Below are positions 53,371-63,013 of a stretch of DNA of 64,000 bases, piece by piece. A program made the translations under genes and the position numbers. This stretch comes from Chryseobacterium sp. 3008163. Lineage in GTDB: Bacteria > Bacteroidota > Bacteroidia > Flavobacteriales > Weeksellaceae. The notes below the pieces were generated by a model. That model saw only the letters and a list, made by a program, of their open reading frames with translations. It was not told the origin of the DNA and did no database searches. The stretch lies in NCBI RefSeq assembly GCF_003669035.1, contig NZ_CP033070.1, positions 868,001 through 932,000 of the forward strand, read 5' to 3'. Positions within the stretch are counted from its first letter, which is position 1, and each line of letters begins with the position of its first letter.

Positions 53371-54747
53371 TTAAGGCATCGGATATCTAAATCGTTTTTT
53401 TCGTATTTCCACTACCCCAGCCTTAGTCAATTTAATGCTAGAGTATTTTCCATTGGAATCTCTAATAAATTCAAGGGTTCTATTATCATCATCCGATCTG
53501 AAGAATTTATTATCTGATTCCGGAAATAGCTCAATATCGAAATCATTATAATAGAGCTTTCCATTATTTTCAAGAATTTTAACATCTTCATAATTTCCTT
53601 TAAAGAGCTTGTAGAGTGATACATTGTTTTTAACCTTCTGATGATAATATGGAAGTTCAACATCTTTACCAAAGCATATTGCTGCTAATCCGTATGCAAA
53701 CATATAAGCTGGAGATTGATTATTAGAAAGAACAATGACAAGCAAATCATCATCTGTAAAACGGTTGAGGGAAGTCATAGCTCCAAAAAAGCCTCCATCA
53801 TGAGCAATCAATTGATGTCCTTGACGATAGAAAGGATTGATCAGAAATCCGTATCCAAAGTTTTGTTCATTATATGAAGTAAACATAATTTGCCGCATTT
53901 TTTCACTTAAAATCGCTACCCCATATAAAGCTCTATCCCATTTTGAAAGATCATCAGCCGTTGAATAGACACCATCATGTCCAATATTAAATGACCAATT
54001 GATATATGGGTTTTTGTTATAACTTCTCTCCTTTTTGATATACCTGTCAGCCATATTCGCTATCACTTCCTCATTGGTCATAACACCAGTATCATTCATT
54101 TTCAGTGGATCAAAGATATTTTCTTTTAAATATATTGAATAGCTTTTGCCACTTACTTTTTCTATAATACGTGCCAGAAGGTAATAACCAATATTACTAT
54201 ATTCAGCCTGCTTTCCCGGCGTAAATAAAAGTTCTTTGTGAGCAATGTAACTCAATACATTATCTTGGGTTAAAGAAACCTGGTTAAGGTAGAGTTCATC
54301 AAAATCCATTGCAAGCCCTGACATGTGAGAAAGCATCATGTGAAGTGTAATTTGATCACCTTTTGGAAAACCTGGAAAATATTTATTTAGTGTATCGTCA
54401 ACTGATAAAAGTTTACGCTCTGCCAATTGAAGAATTGCTACAGCAGTAAACTGTTTGCTTACAGAAGCCAAGCTGAATTTTGTATCAGCAGTTGTTTTTA
54501 TTTTCCATTCATAATTTGCATAACCATAAGCCTCCCGCAATAGCACAGAATCTTTTCTGACAATCAGAACGGTACCACTAAATCCATTCACATCTGCCTG
54601 GGCCTGCATATAATTTGATAATTTTTCAGAGAGGCTCTTCCGATTCTCTGTTATATTCACATTCTTCTCAACCTTTTTGATTTGTGAAAAGCCTTTGAAA
54701 GAGAGTAAGCTAATTCCTAAAAGAAATAATAATTTTGAGTTTCTCAT
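53371..54747 (-). CDS. Secreted serine hydrolase (class C beta-lactamase/PBP-like)
   Basis: 458 residues with a signal peptide (LLFLLGISLLSFKGFSQ). Active-site SxxK in FSLASVSKQFTAVAI, YxN in AEYSNIGYYLLARIIE, and HDGG in the third motif position (LIAHDGGFFGAM). These are the hallmarks of the AmpC/DD-peptidase/EstB family, acting in the periplasm or at the surface. A ~100-residue beta-rich C-terminal domain follows, common in peptidase-type members. Last gene of a likely operon 56710-53371. The substrate (peptidoglycan peptide, ester or D-amino-acid peptide) cannot be told. Confidence 0.88.
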   Translation of the reverse strand: MRNSKLLFLLGISLLSFKGFSQIKKVEKNVNITENRKSLSEKLSNYMQAQADVNGFSGTVLIVRKDSVLLREAYGYANYEWKIKTTADTKFSLASVSKQFTAVAILQLAERKLLSVDDTLNKYFPGFPKGDQITLHMMLSHMSGLAMDFDELYLNQVSLTQDNVLSYIAHKELLFTPGKQAEYSNIGYYLLARIIEKVSGKSYSIYLKENIFDPLKMNDTGVMTNEEVIANMADRYIKKERSYNKNPYINWSFNIGHDGVYSTADDLSKWDRALYGVAILSEKMRQIMFTSYNEQNFGYGFLINPFYRQGHQLIAHDGGFFGAMTSLNRFTDDDLLVIVLSNNQSPAYMFAYGLAAICFGKDVELPYYHQKVKNNVSLYKLFKGNYEDVKILENNGKLYYNDFDIELFPESDNKFFRSDDDNRTLEFIRDSNGKYSSIKLTKAGVVEIRKKRFRYPMP

Positions 54748-54779
54748 ACATAGTAGGTGTTGAACATAGGATTTTCTAA

Positions 54780-55493
54780 TCAGAGGTACGTTCTATTTTT
54801 GAGTGGGCTTTGGCTGTTATTCAATAAGTCATTTGCAATCTGTACCATTCCATTATTACTGCCTCCACCCCATATTGCTCTTCCAAAAATATAACTCGTT
54901 GTATATTCTTTCCAGGTGCTGCAATATTTTTTCAATTCCTTGTGAGATTTTGCTAAATATTCTATCAGCTCCTTTTCAGAAATATAACCTAATTCGTGGC
55001 AGCAGCGTGCTAAAAACACACTTCTTCCATAATTCCAGCCGCTATCTTTTATTTTTTTTAACTGAGTAAAATCTGTGATAACTTTCTGCTCAATTAATTC
55101 AGGAACAACATTTTTCAATGTTCTGAACAGATTCAGGTAATATTCAAAAACGTCCTCTTCATTGGGAAGATTTGATCTTAAAATATCAACATAGTTTTCT
55201 GAGTTTTCAAATGCTTTATATACAATATCAAGATTTTCATCTTGATTTCTGTCATGCAAACTCTGGAGGATTTCTATAGCCTGATCTTGATCTGATATTC
55301 CCCAATATGTTTCAACTAAATTTGTAATATCAGATTTGTTCAACCCCGTTTCATAAGAATTCAAGTATGCCGACTGTTGTTCGGCATACATTGAACCTAC
55401 CAGCAAATGATCCAATAAATAGCCATTTACTCTATTTCTATCATTTAATCGTATGCTTTTAAATGAATTTAAAAATTTTGATAAAAGCCCCAT
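54780..55493 (-). CDS. DUF1266-domain protein
   Basis: 237 residues, soluble, no signal peptide. The C-terminal half fits DUF1266: VETYWGISDQDQAIEILQSL, SGWNYGRSVFLARCCHELGY, and SYIFGRAIWGGGSNNG. The function of the family is unknown; members are often found beside toxin/immunity or envelope genes. It lies 7 nt from the upstream membrane-protein gene and 32 nt from the hydrolase, so it is part of one operon. Confidence 0.75.
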   Translation of the reverse strand: MGLLSKFLNSFKSIRLNDRNRVNGYLLDHLLVGSMYAEQQSAYLNSYETGLNKSDITNLVETYWGISDQDQAIEILQSLHDRNQDENLDIVYKAFENSENYVDILRSNLPNEEDVFEYYLNLFRTLKNVVPELIEQKVITDFTQLKKIKDSGWNYGRSVFLARCCHELGYISEKELIEYLAKSHKELKKYCSTWKEYTTSYIFGRAIWGGGSNNGMVQIANDLLNNSQSPLKNRTYL

Positions 55494-55500
55494 GCTATTA

Positions 55501-56199
55501 TTAAGACGTTTTTAAATTAGGAAATCTGTCTTGTAAAATTGCTACCAATTTTTCGCCGACTACCTGATATTTTGCTCTTGTTTTCAATTGTTTTTTCAGG
55601 TTGAGCATATCTTCAGGATCTACCCTATAATTAAGTCTATCATGAATTTCAAGAGATAATGAACTTCCGTCTATATCAAAAGTGATAACATGTGTTTTGG
55701 GTAAATATTCTTCTGATGATTTGGCATAAACACCCAATTGCGATTTCAGGATACCTCCATATTGAAGTGTGGCTTTTTCAATTCTAAAATTATCAAATAC
55801 AATGTGTTCATCTAATTCACCAACTGTATCGGTACTAAAAAAATGCAAATCATTTCCACTTAAAACCCAGAAAGAATCTGTTTCAATCCGTCTAAGCTTT
55901 ACCCCTATTGCGGATAATGCTACATTTTTTAGTCCGTCAGTTACAAGTTCCTGCATCTTATTGGTTGTTGACTGGGGAACAGATGCAGAAGTAAAAGCAT
56001 CAATCCGCTTCCCTCTCATCCACTCTGTTATTTTTGGAAAATCCTGCGCTAAAAGCTCTTGCTTATACTGGTTATATTTAGTTCTTTCAGAATCTAAATC
56101 AATTTCTGATTTTGCAGTTTTGTGTTTTTTATTCATGATAATCATGAAAGCTATCCCTGCAATTATTACTACGACTGGAATTAAAAATAATGGATTCAT
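55501..56199 (-). CDS. Membrane-anchored protein of unknown function
   Basis: 232 residues. One N-terminal membrane helix (LFLIPVVVIIAGIAFMIIM) followed by a charged linker and a soluble domain rich in beta strands (SFWVLSGNDLHFFSTDTVGE, THVITFDIDGSSLSLEIHDR). No family recognised. The layout resembles a signal-anchor protein with a PH-like or lipid-facing domain, though nothing proves this. It sits between two unknown genes in tight series with DUF1266 and a hydrolase, so a shared envelope role is likely. Confidence 0.7.
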   Translation of the reverse strand: MNPLFLIPVVVIIAGIAFMIIMNKKHKTAKSEIDLDSERTKYNQYKQELLAQDFPKITEWMRGKRIDAFTSASVPQSTTNKMQELVTDGLKNVALSAIGVKLRRIETDSFWVLSGNDLHFFSTDTVGELDEHIVFDNFRIEKATLQYGGILKSQLGVYAKSSEEYLPKTHVITFDIDGSSLSLEIHDRLNYRVDPEDMLNLKKQLKTRAKYQVVGEKLVAILQDRFPNLKTS

Positions 56200-56227
56200 A
56201 TTTTATTTGGTTTAAGTTTTTTAATAT

Positions 56228-56710
56228 TTAAATAGTTGTTGGATTTACTTTTTTAGGCTTGTCTTTAGAAAAAATCCCATAGAGAATAAGTCCGATAATC
56301 AATACTATTATGAATTTTCCTCCATATTGAGTGTAAAGCCCAAGTTGCAAAACATCTTCTTTATTCAGTTTATTTTCATTTATAATCTGATCTAGCTGTT
56401 CATTAGTTAATTCGAAATATTCGTCACTTTCTTTTTTTGCTAAGACCAATTTGGGTTCCTGCGTTATCCAGACCGGAATGACCCAGGCAATATTATATTC
56501 CTGGTGCATTCTTGCCAAATCCAGGTATTCTTTTGAGTCTTTACTTACAGCATACTTCTCAGTGTTCGGTAAATCTGCTATTATTTCTATTTTATCAACC
56601 TTTCCAAATGGAATTTTCGCCTTTGCTGAAATAAGATTTGTTGCTAGGATTGAAACAAAAGATAGTAAGAGAATTTTTTTATCATATTTTGATATTTGAT
56701 TTTGGCTCAT
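56228..56710 (-). CDS. Exported protein with C-terminal membrane helix, unknown function
   Basis: 160 residues. An N-terminal hydrophobic signal (ILLLSFVSILATNLISAKAK), a ~100-residue exported domain (IPFGKVDKIEIIADLPNTEK), then one membrane helix (FIIVLIIGLILYGIFS) and a basic tail: type I topology. No family recognised. First gene of the run toward the hydrolase at 53.4 kb, 28 nt before the next gene. Confidence 0.68.
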   Translation of the reverse strand: MSQNQISKYDKKILLLSFVSILATNLISAKAKIPFGKVDKIEIIADLPNTEKYAVSKDSKEYLDLARMHQEYNIAWVIPVWITQEPKLVLAKKESDEYFELTNEQLDQIINENKLNKEDVLQLGLYTQYGGKFIIVLIIGLILYGIFSKDKPKKVNPTTI

Positions 56711-56899
56711 ATCAGCTGTAAGACAATATTTTTGAATATTGCAACACTTACATATCTGAATATTAATGAGCTGCGATTAATTTATGGATTTAATTTATGG
56801 ATAGAAAGCACTGTTGCGTTATCCTCTTATTGTGAATACACAAACAGGACATGAAAATGGAAAATACCGGTCAGTAATTTTTTCATGGGAAAACTGTAT

Positions 56900-58363
56900 T
56901 TATTTTTTAGTTATTTGAACTTCTGTTTTCATGGAATCTCTTGTTAAGACAACAGAATTTATCTTTCCATTGCTGAAATCAAATTTTAGTGCATTTGGAT
57001 AATCTACAATTTTAAAAGTTCCATCTTTCAGATACAGTAATTCGTTAGCATTTTTTCCTTTAAAATATCCTAAAAATAGAGATTCAACATAGAGCCTGTT
57101 ATTCTTTTCTACAATTTTTGTTTCCGCTCCCTGTCCATAAAGAAAATCGTTATACGTCCCGACAAGTTGTTTTTTTAAGCTCAAAGGAAGTTCCTGAGTG
57201 TTTTCATTGGATATTTTCTTATTCCAATCCATTAATGTCAGAAGCTTTATGCGGGCTTCATTTATCACCGGAATACGATTAGGCTTTTCGCCATTCGCAA
57301 GAATTACAAAACCATTACCGTCTTCCATAGTAGCCAAAATACTTCCCCCAACTCCAGTATTGGAACCATTACACATAAACCAATCATAGTTGTTATAAGC
57401 AACAGACTTTTGCCAGCCGTAGCCCCAACCACCAACAGCATCTTTCAAAGCTGTTACTTCCGTTACTTTTTTGGCAACCTGATGAGAAATCACTTTGTTA
57501 TTTTTATTGCGTAAAGCATTTTGTATCTCAATAGAAAGCTTAGCTAGATCTGTAGGGGTAGACCATACTCCTGATGCTCCAATCTGTGGCGTAATGGGCA
57601 AACCTGTTTTTATAACTTTTCCATCCTTATCGTGAACAGAAGCTACATTTGCTGGAAACCCTTTTTCATTAGGCTGCATCATGGTGGTATTCGTCAAGCC
57701 AAGAGGTGCAAAAAGATGTTCTTTCGCCAGTTCTGTAATAGATTTATTCAAAGTATCCTCTAATGCCATTTGGATAATTACATAACCTCCACCGCTATAT
57801 TCAAAACCAGTTCCCGGCGTAAACAGGAATTCAATTTCCTTATCATACCTTGGGATCTGCCCTAAAAGACTTTGTTTTATAGTTGGAATAACATCTCCAT
57901 TGTAATAATCTGAGAATCCACCTTGGTTTGTACCCGAAGTATGATTAAAAAATTGTCTCCAGGTTGGGCTATTATTTTCAGTAAACTTACTTTTTGGCAA
58001 ATGCCAGCGTTTTAAGTACTTATCGATTGGCTCATCCAGATTAATTAATCCTTTTTCTTCAAGGATATGGCAAAGAAGTGCTGTTATTGGTTTTGTGATT
58101 GATGCTGTGGAAAAAGCAGTGTTTACATCTAATTTGTCTTTAGAATCCATAGATTTCACACCTATCTGGCTTGAGTATACAATCTTATAATTTTCAAAAA
58201 CGACAAGGCTAAAGCCAGGTAGCTTATACTTTTCTAACTGCTTATCAATATGTAAACTGTCTGTAAGAAAGCTATAATCTTTTTTTGAGGTTACTGCATT
58301 ATTCCTTGTTTGGCAACTCAACATGATGAGTGTAACAATGAGTAAATAAAGTGTATTTTTCAT
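56900..58363 (-). CDS. Serine hydrolase lipoprotein (beta-lactamase family)
   Basis: 487 residues. Signal with lipobox (VTLIMLSCQ). SxxK in FSTASITKPITALLC, Tyr motif in FEYSGGGYVIIQMALEDTL; the third motif position has NGSNTGVGGS rather than the usual His/Lys-Thr-Gly. A C-terminal lipocalin-like ~100-residue domain follows. It is a membrane-anchored penicillin-binding-protein-like hydrolase or esterase. It stands alone, with ~190 nt before the next operon. Relative of the other three hydrolases here, but clearly diverged. Confidence 0.87.
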   Translation of the reverse strand: MKNTLYLLIVTLIMLSCQTRNNAVTSKKDYSFLTDSLHIDKQLEKYKLPGFSLVVFENYKIVYSSQIGVKSMDSKDKLDVNTAFSTASITKPITALLCHILEEKGLINLDEPIDKYLKRWHLPKSKFTENNSPTWRQFFNHTSGTNQGGFSDYYNGDVIPTIKQSLLGQIPRYDKEIEFLFTPGTGFEYSGGGYVIIQMALEDTLNKSITELAKEHLFAPLGLTNTTMMQPNEKGFPANVASVHDKDGKVIKTGLPITPQIGASGVWSTPTDLAKLSIEIQNALRNKNNKVISHQVAKKVTEVTALKDAVGGWGYGWQKSVAYNNYDWFMCNGSNTGVGGSILATMEDGNGFVILANGEKPNRIPVINEARIKLLTLMDWNKKISNENTQELPLSLKKQLVGTYNDFLYGQGAETKIVEKNNRLYVESLFLGYFKGKNANELLYLKDGTFKIVDYPNALKFDFSNGKINSVVLTRDSMKTEVQITKK

Positions 58364-58512
58364 GGTATGATCTTCTTTTAGGTTAAGGGTTTTTACTGCA
58401 ATTCTGTTCTATGCAATTTTTATCGGTCGTTTAAGATTTTATGGTAGGAAAAAGTGAGATCCAAAAGATACTTTCACATTCTTTAGCCCAACCATTTTTG
58501 TTTGTGGCCTGT

Positions 58513-59570
58513 CTATTTCAAGACTGTATCATAAATTTTATTCAACAGATCCTGTCTCATTTTTGAGTTTCTCTGGTCAAGAAGGATGATAATACCCCAC
58601 TTTTTATTTCTGTTGTAGCAGATGATGGAAGACTGTCCCATAGAATCTCCTGATTTCATATAAATTGTATTTTTGTCATCAGTTACGATATTCAGTCCTA
58701 ATCCCATTTCTCTTTTTTCATCTTTATACGTGATTTTTTCCGTGATGATAGCAGCTTTACCTACTGTTGTTTCTTTATTCAGTACTGCTTTTAAATATGT
58801 TACCATATCGGAAGCATTAGATTTTACTAATCCAGCAGATGCGGTAATGTTCCATTTGAAAAATTCCTGAATGCCACCATTGGGATTGTGAGCCGTGGTT
58901 ATATTTTTTACATTAAAGTCCTTAGTTAACGTATGGGTCATATGTAACGGCTTTATTATTTTAGCTCTGATAATTTCATCATAGCTCTTACCATACACTT
59001 TCTCCAATATTTGCCCCAGTAAAGTATATCCAATCGTAGAATAACGATATTTACCATAATCTTTCAGTTCACTGCAATTATTGATTATAGCAGCCAATGT
59101 TTCTGCAGTCACGCTATTTACAGGCTGCTGCGGATCCTGTTCTATCAATTTCGCAAAATCGATATCAGGTAAACCAGACTGATGTGATGCCAGATCCGAA
59201 ATTTTAATTTTGTTCCTAAGATTCTGCTGTAATACATATTCTTTAGGGAGGAATCCGTCTACATAATCATCTAACTTTATTTTATGATCCAAAACTGCCT
59301 GGGCAATTAAATTTGAAGTCATAATTTTAGTGATTGATGCAATTTCGAATATCGAGTTTTTATTAATTTTTGTTTGGCTTTCTGCATTCAAATTACCATA
59401 GGCTGTATAATATTCTTCATTGCTATTGATAAAGCCAACACTAATTCCTACCTCAGGATTTTTTTATAATTATCGCTTATGATGGAATCAATCTTTTTGG
59501 TCATGTTTTGTCCAAAAGAAAAACTGCTTATAAATAATAGTCCTGCTAAAAGTTTTAATGAAGTTTTCAT
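58513..59570 (-). CDS. Secreted serine hydrolase interrupted by a homopolymer frameshift
   Basis: The signal peptide part starts at the ATG 59568-59570 (LKLLAGLLFISSFSFGQ) and runs to an A7 run at ~59465, where the frame stops at once. With eight A's it continues NPEVGISVGFINSNEEYYTA into the main frame (292 residues open from 59391). SxxK in IFEIASITKIMTSNLIAQ, YxT in YRYSTIGYTLLGQILEKV, and KSGDSMGQSS as third motif. About 350 residues in all. Either a sequencing loss, a phase-variable tract or a recent pseudogene. An AraC regulator lies upstream on the same strand. Confidence 0.82.
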
Positions 59571-59709
59571 TGTATCGTTTTTTTTATGTTAAAAATTATT
59601 TCGATACAAAGATGTGAGAGAAAACAAAATTATGCGACCGAATAAAAGTATTCAATCACATTTATGCAAAAAAATAAGTACGAATCCTTACAGAAAAGAG
59701 TACGAGTAA

Positions 59710-60864
59710 TTACAAACTACTGATTTTTAAATCCTTACGATAGCTAGTTGGTGTATTACCCGTGTGTTTTTTAAAAGCGGTATTAAAAGAAGATTTTGAA
59801 TTAAAACCGACTTCATACAGAATTTCAAGAATAGTTACCTTACTTTTTGAAGCATCTTTTAAAATTTCCATGGCATTTTCTATACGATAAGTATTCACAA
59901 AATCGTAAAAATGTTGCCCTATTTGATGATTGATTAAAAGAGATAAATCCCGCACTGGAATTTCAATATCACTGGAAACATCCTGAATGGTGAGCGAAGA
60001 GTTAAGGTAAGGTTTTTTCTCAACCATGTATTTTTTTAATTTCAAAAGTTCTTCCTTGTATTCGCTTTCATCTATGGTTGATTGTTCACAGCTTTTCTCT
60101 TCTGAAACAAGCTCAGAAACAAGCTTTAGTTTTGAATCAATATTTCTAAAAAGATCTGGATTATTTAATGCTTTGAAGAGATACCAACAAAAGATAAAGA
60201 GAGAAGATACTAAAAGTCCGATCTTGATCCATTCTGAAATGTGTGGATAATCAGAAAATTTTAAAATATTTTTTAAAAGAGCTACCGTATATAAAATGGT
60301 CAATACAATGGTAAACTGGAATAGCCAATTATAGGAACTGATGTTTTTCCCCGCATAGTTTTCAAGATACAGTTTCTTTGATTTTCTTAGTACTCTAAAA
60401 ACAGCAATGATGTATAAAACGATCTGAAGATGGATTAAAATATGAATGAACTGGAACTCTATCATATTTTGACGATTCTGAATAAAACTCATTTTCGATG
60501 CGTCATCTACAGTATAAAAACGTGGCAGTAAAACCAAATTAACAATTAAAAATGGGAGCAGATGTAGTAAATATTTTGGCTTTAACTTAAAATCAGAGTA
60601 ACAGACTGATATTATATAGAGATAAAAAACAGGAATTTGCAGGAAAGCGAATGTGGTCCTAAACATTCCCAGGTTAGACGGGCCATCAGCCATCATGTTA
60701 AATAAAGGCTCACTAATATCTATTGCATTTAACAGTAGAAAAACAGCAAACAGAGAATTACTTGTTTTGTACTTTGTTTTAAGTGTAATCAGGAAAAATG
60801 CCAGAAACAGTGAAATGAATAAAGAGACTATATTTACAATAATTAATAAATTGATTTTATCCAT
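59710..60864 (-). CDS. Membrane-embedded AraC-family regulator
   Basis: 384 residues. About seven membrane helices in residues 1-235 (LLIIVNIVSLFISLFLAFFL ... IGLLVSSLFIFCWYLFKAL), then a C-terminal AraC DNA-binding domain (~285-384) with HQIGQHFYDFVNTYRIENAM and the signature ILYEVGFNSKSSFNTAFKKH. A one-component regulator that probably senses an envelope or lipid-soluble signal. Upstream of and co-directional with the frameshifted hydrolase at 58.5-59.6 kb, and divergent from another AraC gene. Confidence 0.9.
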   Translation of the reverse strand: MDKINLLIIVNIVSLFISLFLAFFLITLKTKYKTSNSLFAVFLLLNAIDISEPLFNMMADGPSNLGMFRTTFAFLQIPVFYLYIISVCYSDFKLKPKYLLHLLPFLIVNLVLLPRFYTVDDASKMSFIQNRQNMIEFQFIHILIHLQIVLYIIAVFRVLRKSKKLYLENYAGKNISSYNWLFQFTIVLTILYTVALLKNILKFSDYPHISEWIKIGLLVSSLFIFCWYLFKALNNPDLFRNIDSKLKLVSELVSEEKSCEQSTIDESEYKEELLKLKKYMVEKKPYLNSSLTIQDVSSDIEIPVRDLSLLINHQIGQHFYDFVNTYRIENAMEILKDASKSKVTILEILYEVGFNSKSSFNTAFKKHTGNTPTSYRKDLKISSL

Positions 60865-61255
60865 TCCTTACTCTTCTTTGTATATGGTTATTTTATTTTT
60901 AAATTTTTATTGAAACTCCAGCAGTCTTTTAAGATCCAAAACGTGCAAATATAAAAATTAGATTGACTTTACTTTAGTTTTTTTTAATCAAAAATATATT
61001 CCAGCATGTCTATCGAGCGGGGTACTGCTTTTCAAAGACTTTTATTTAATTTTATAACACACATTTCCAAATGGTTATTACATATATTCAGTCAATCATT
61101 TTAATCTGTAATGCTCCGGCGTTATTAAAATACGAAGAACAGTTTGGTGACAGTTCAGCGAAAATTGATGTTCTGATGAAGCAAATCGAAAACAAATCTT
61201 CTCAACTAACAAACTTAATAATTGTACTTTTACAAATCTGTTATCCGAAGAAATT
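60865..61255. other. Divergent intergenic region between two AraC-type genes
   Basis: 391 nt that must hold promoters for both directions. No clear consensus boxes or palindromes found; the short open frames on both strands look accidental. Confidence 0.5.
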
Positions 61256-61819
61256 ATGACAACACTTTTTATAAAAAATATGGTCTGCAACCGTTGTATA
61301 ATGGTGGTTCAAAATGAATTGGATAAGCTTGATTTGTCTGCAATAAGCATAAAGCTTGGCGAAGTGGTTTTTGAAAAAGAGCCGACTATCGAAGAGAAGC
61401 AGAATTTAGCAGAAGCCTTATCAGTATTGGGTTTTGAAATGATTGATGATAAAAAAAGCAGGATGATAGAGCAAATCAAAAATGTTATTATTGATTTAGT
61501 ACATCATAAGGATAATGACGCAAAAACCAATCTATCTGATATCTTGAGTGAAAAACTCAACCACGACTACAATTATCTTTCTAATCTATTTTCTGAGGTT
61601 GAGAGTACCACAATAGAAAAATATTTTATCGCCCAGAAGATTGAAAGAGTAAAAGAATTATTGGTTTATGATGAACTGTCATTGAGTGAAATCGCGTTTC
61701 AGCTTAATTATTCGAGTGTTGCCTACCTCAGCAATCAATTCAAAAAAACTACCGGATTGACACCAAGTCATTTCAAACAAATAAAGGAAGACAAACGCAA
61801 ACCATTAGACGAAGTATAA
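61256..61819 (+). CDS. AraC-type regulator with HMA-like N-terminal domain
   Basis: 187 residues. Residues 1-65 look like a heavy-metal-associated ferredoxin-like domain: MTTLFIKNMVCNRCIMVVQN carries a CxxC site (MVCNRC), and VLGFEMIDD closes the unit. Residues ~85-187 are an AraC HTH pair ending LSEIAFQLNYSSVAYLSNQF, KKTTGLTPSHFKQ. No periplasmic or membrane part. A metal ion, or copper or zinc handed over by a chaperone, could be the inducer. One nucleotide separates it from the hydrolase lipoprotein gene, so the two are co-expressed. Confidence 0.85.
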   Translation: MTTLFIKNMVCNRCIMVVQNELDKLDLSAISIKLGEVVFEKEPTIEEKQNLAEALSVLGFEMIDDKKSRMIEQIKNVIIDLVHHKDNDAKTNLSDILSEKLNHDYNYLSNLFSEVESTTIEKYFIAQKIERVKELLVYDELSLSEIAFQLNYSSVAYLSNQFKKTTGLTPSHFKQIKEDKRKPLDEV

Positions 61820-61820
61820 A

Positions 61821-62843
61821 ATGACAAAAGCATCTGTTTGCATAAATATCCTAATACTGTTGCTATTGTTATCTTGTAAGCAATCTGAAAAAGATGTTGT
61901 AATAGAATATTATCAAAAAGGAAAGCTAAATGGCGCTGTATTGTTGGCAAAAAACAACGTTATTATTTGTGATACTATTTTAGGATACAGTGACTTCGAC
62001 CGCAAAATCCTCTTTCAAAAACAAACCTCGTTTTATATCGCTTCCTTGGCCAAGCCTATTACGGCGATTGGCATCATGTTATTGCAACAAAACAACCTTT
62101 TAAATTACAATGACAGTGCGGGTAAGTACATTCAAGAACTACCGGAATATGCAAAAAATGTTACCATCAAGCAACTGCTTACACATACATCCGGAATTAA
62201 AGATTATGAAGGTATTTTAGACGATAAAAATTTGACAAATGAGCAGGTATTGAATTGGTTAAATACACAGTCAACCTTAAATTTTACACCGGGAAGCAAA
62301 TATGAATACAGCAATAGTGGTTATATTATTTTAGCCAAAATTATTGAAACGATATCGGGTAAACCGCTTGACCTGTTTTTAAAGGAAAATATTTTTCAAC
62401 CCCTAAAAATGGAGCGTACTTTTGTTTTTAAGGAAACAACGGTTCAGACTGTACCTAAAGCCATTGGGTTTGATAAAGACAAGTATCTTGATGACTATAG
62501 GCAATTAACAACCGGAGACGGAGGGGTTTATTCTACAGTTGAAGATTTGTACAAATTAGACAAAGCTTTAAGAGAAGGCGTATTAATTAACAAAGCAAAT
62601 ACTGAATTAATGTACCAACAGCCGATATTAAGCAATGGAAATAGTGGCGAATATGGTTTTGGCTGGTTTATATCAAAAAGCCCGGAAAGAATTGCCATGC
62701 ACACAGGTGGATTAAATGGGTTTAGAAGTTTATTTTGGAGAGACCTAGAGAATGATATTACTTTAATTGTTTTGACCAATCAAGGAGATGCATTTTCTGT
62801 TAATGATTTTCTGGATGAGATGAGGGAAACTATGAAGAAATAA
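61821..62843 (+). CDS. Serine hydrolase lipoprotein coupled to the HMA-AraC regulator
   Basis: 340 residues. Lipobox in ILLLLLSCKQ. SxxK in FYIASLAKPITAIGIMLL, YSN in SKYEYSNSGYIILAKIIE, HTG in RIAMHTGGLNGFRSLFWR: a complete beta-lactamase/DD-peptidase family active site. No C-terminal extra domain. It starts one nucleotide after the regulator stop; metal-linked control of a surface hydrolase is thus suggested. It is the only one of the four hydrolases in this stretch that reads on the plus strand. Confidence 0.9.
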   Translation: MTKASVCINILILLLLLSCKQSEKDVVIEYYQKGKLNGAVLLAKNNVIICDTILGYSDFDRKILFQKQTSFYIASLAKPITAIGIMLLQQNNLLNYNDSAGKYIQELPEYAKNVTIKQLLTHTSGIKDYEGILDDKNLTNEQVLNWLNTQSTLNFTPGSKYEYSNSGYIILAKIIETISGKPLDLFLKENIFQPLKMERTFVFKETTVQTVPKAIGFDKDKYLDDYRQLTTGDGGVYSTVEDLYKLDKALREGVLINKANTELMYQQPILSNGNSGEYGFGWFISKSPERIAMHTGGLNGFRSLFWRDLENDITLIVLTNQGDAFSVNDFLDEMRETMKK

Positions 62844-63013
62844 GGGCATTGTTAATGAGAATTTTTCAAAAACCCCCTTTATTATCAGCTCTTTGCGTTG
62901 CTTAACCAAAAATCAATTTAAATGATTACTCAATGCACAACAATATAAAATTTCATACTATTATTTAAAATGTCTTGGGTTTGCCTAAATTTCATGAAGA
63001 AAAAGAATAATTA

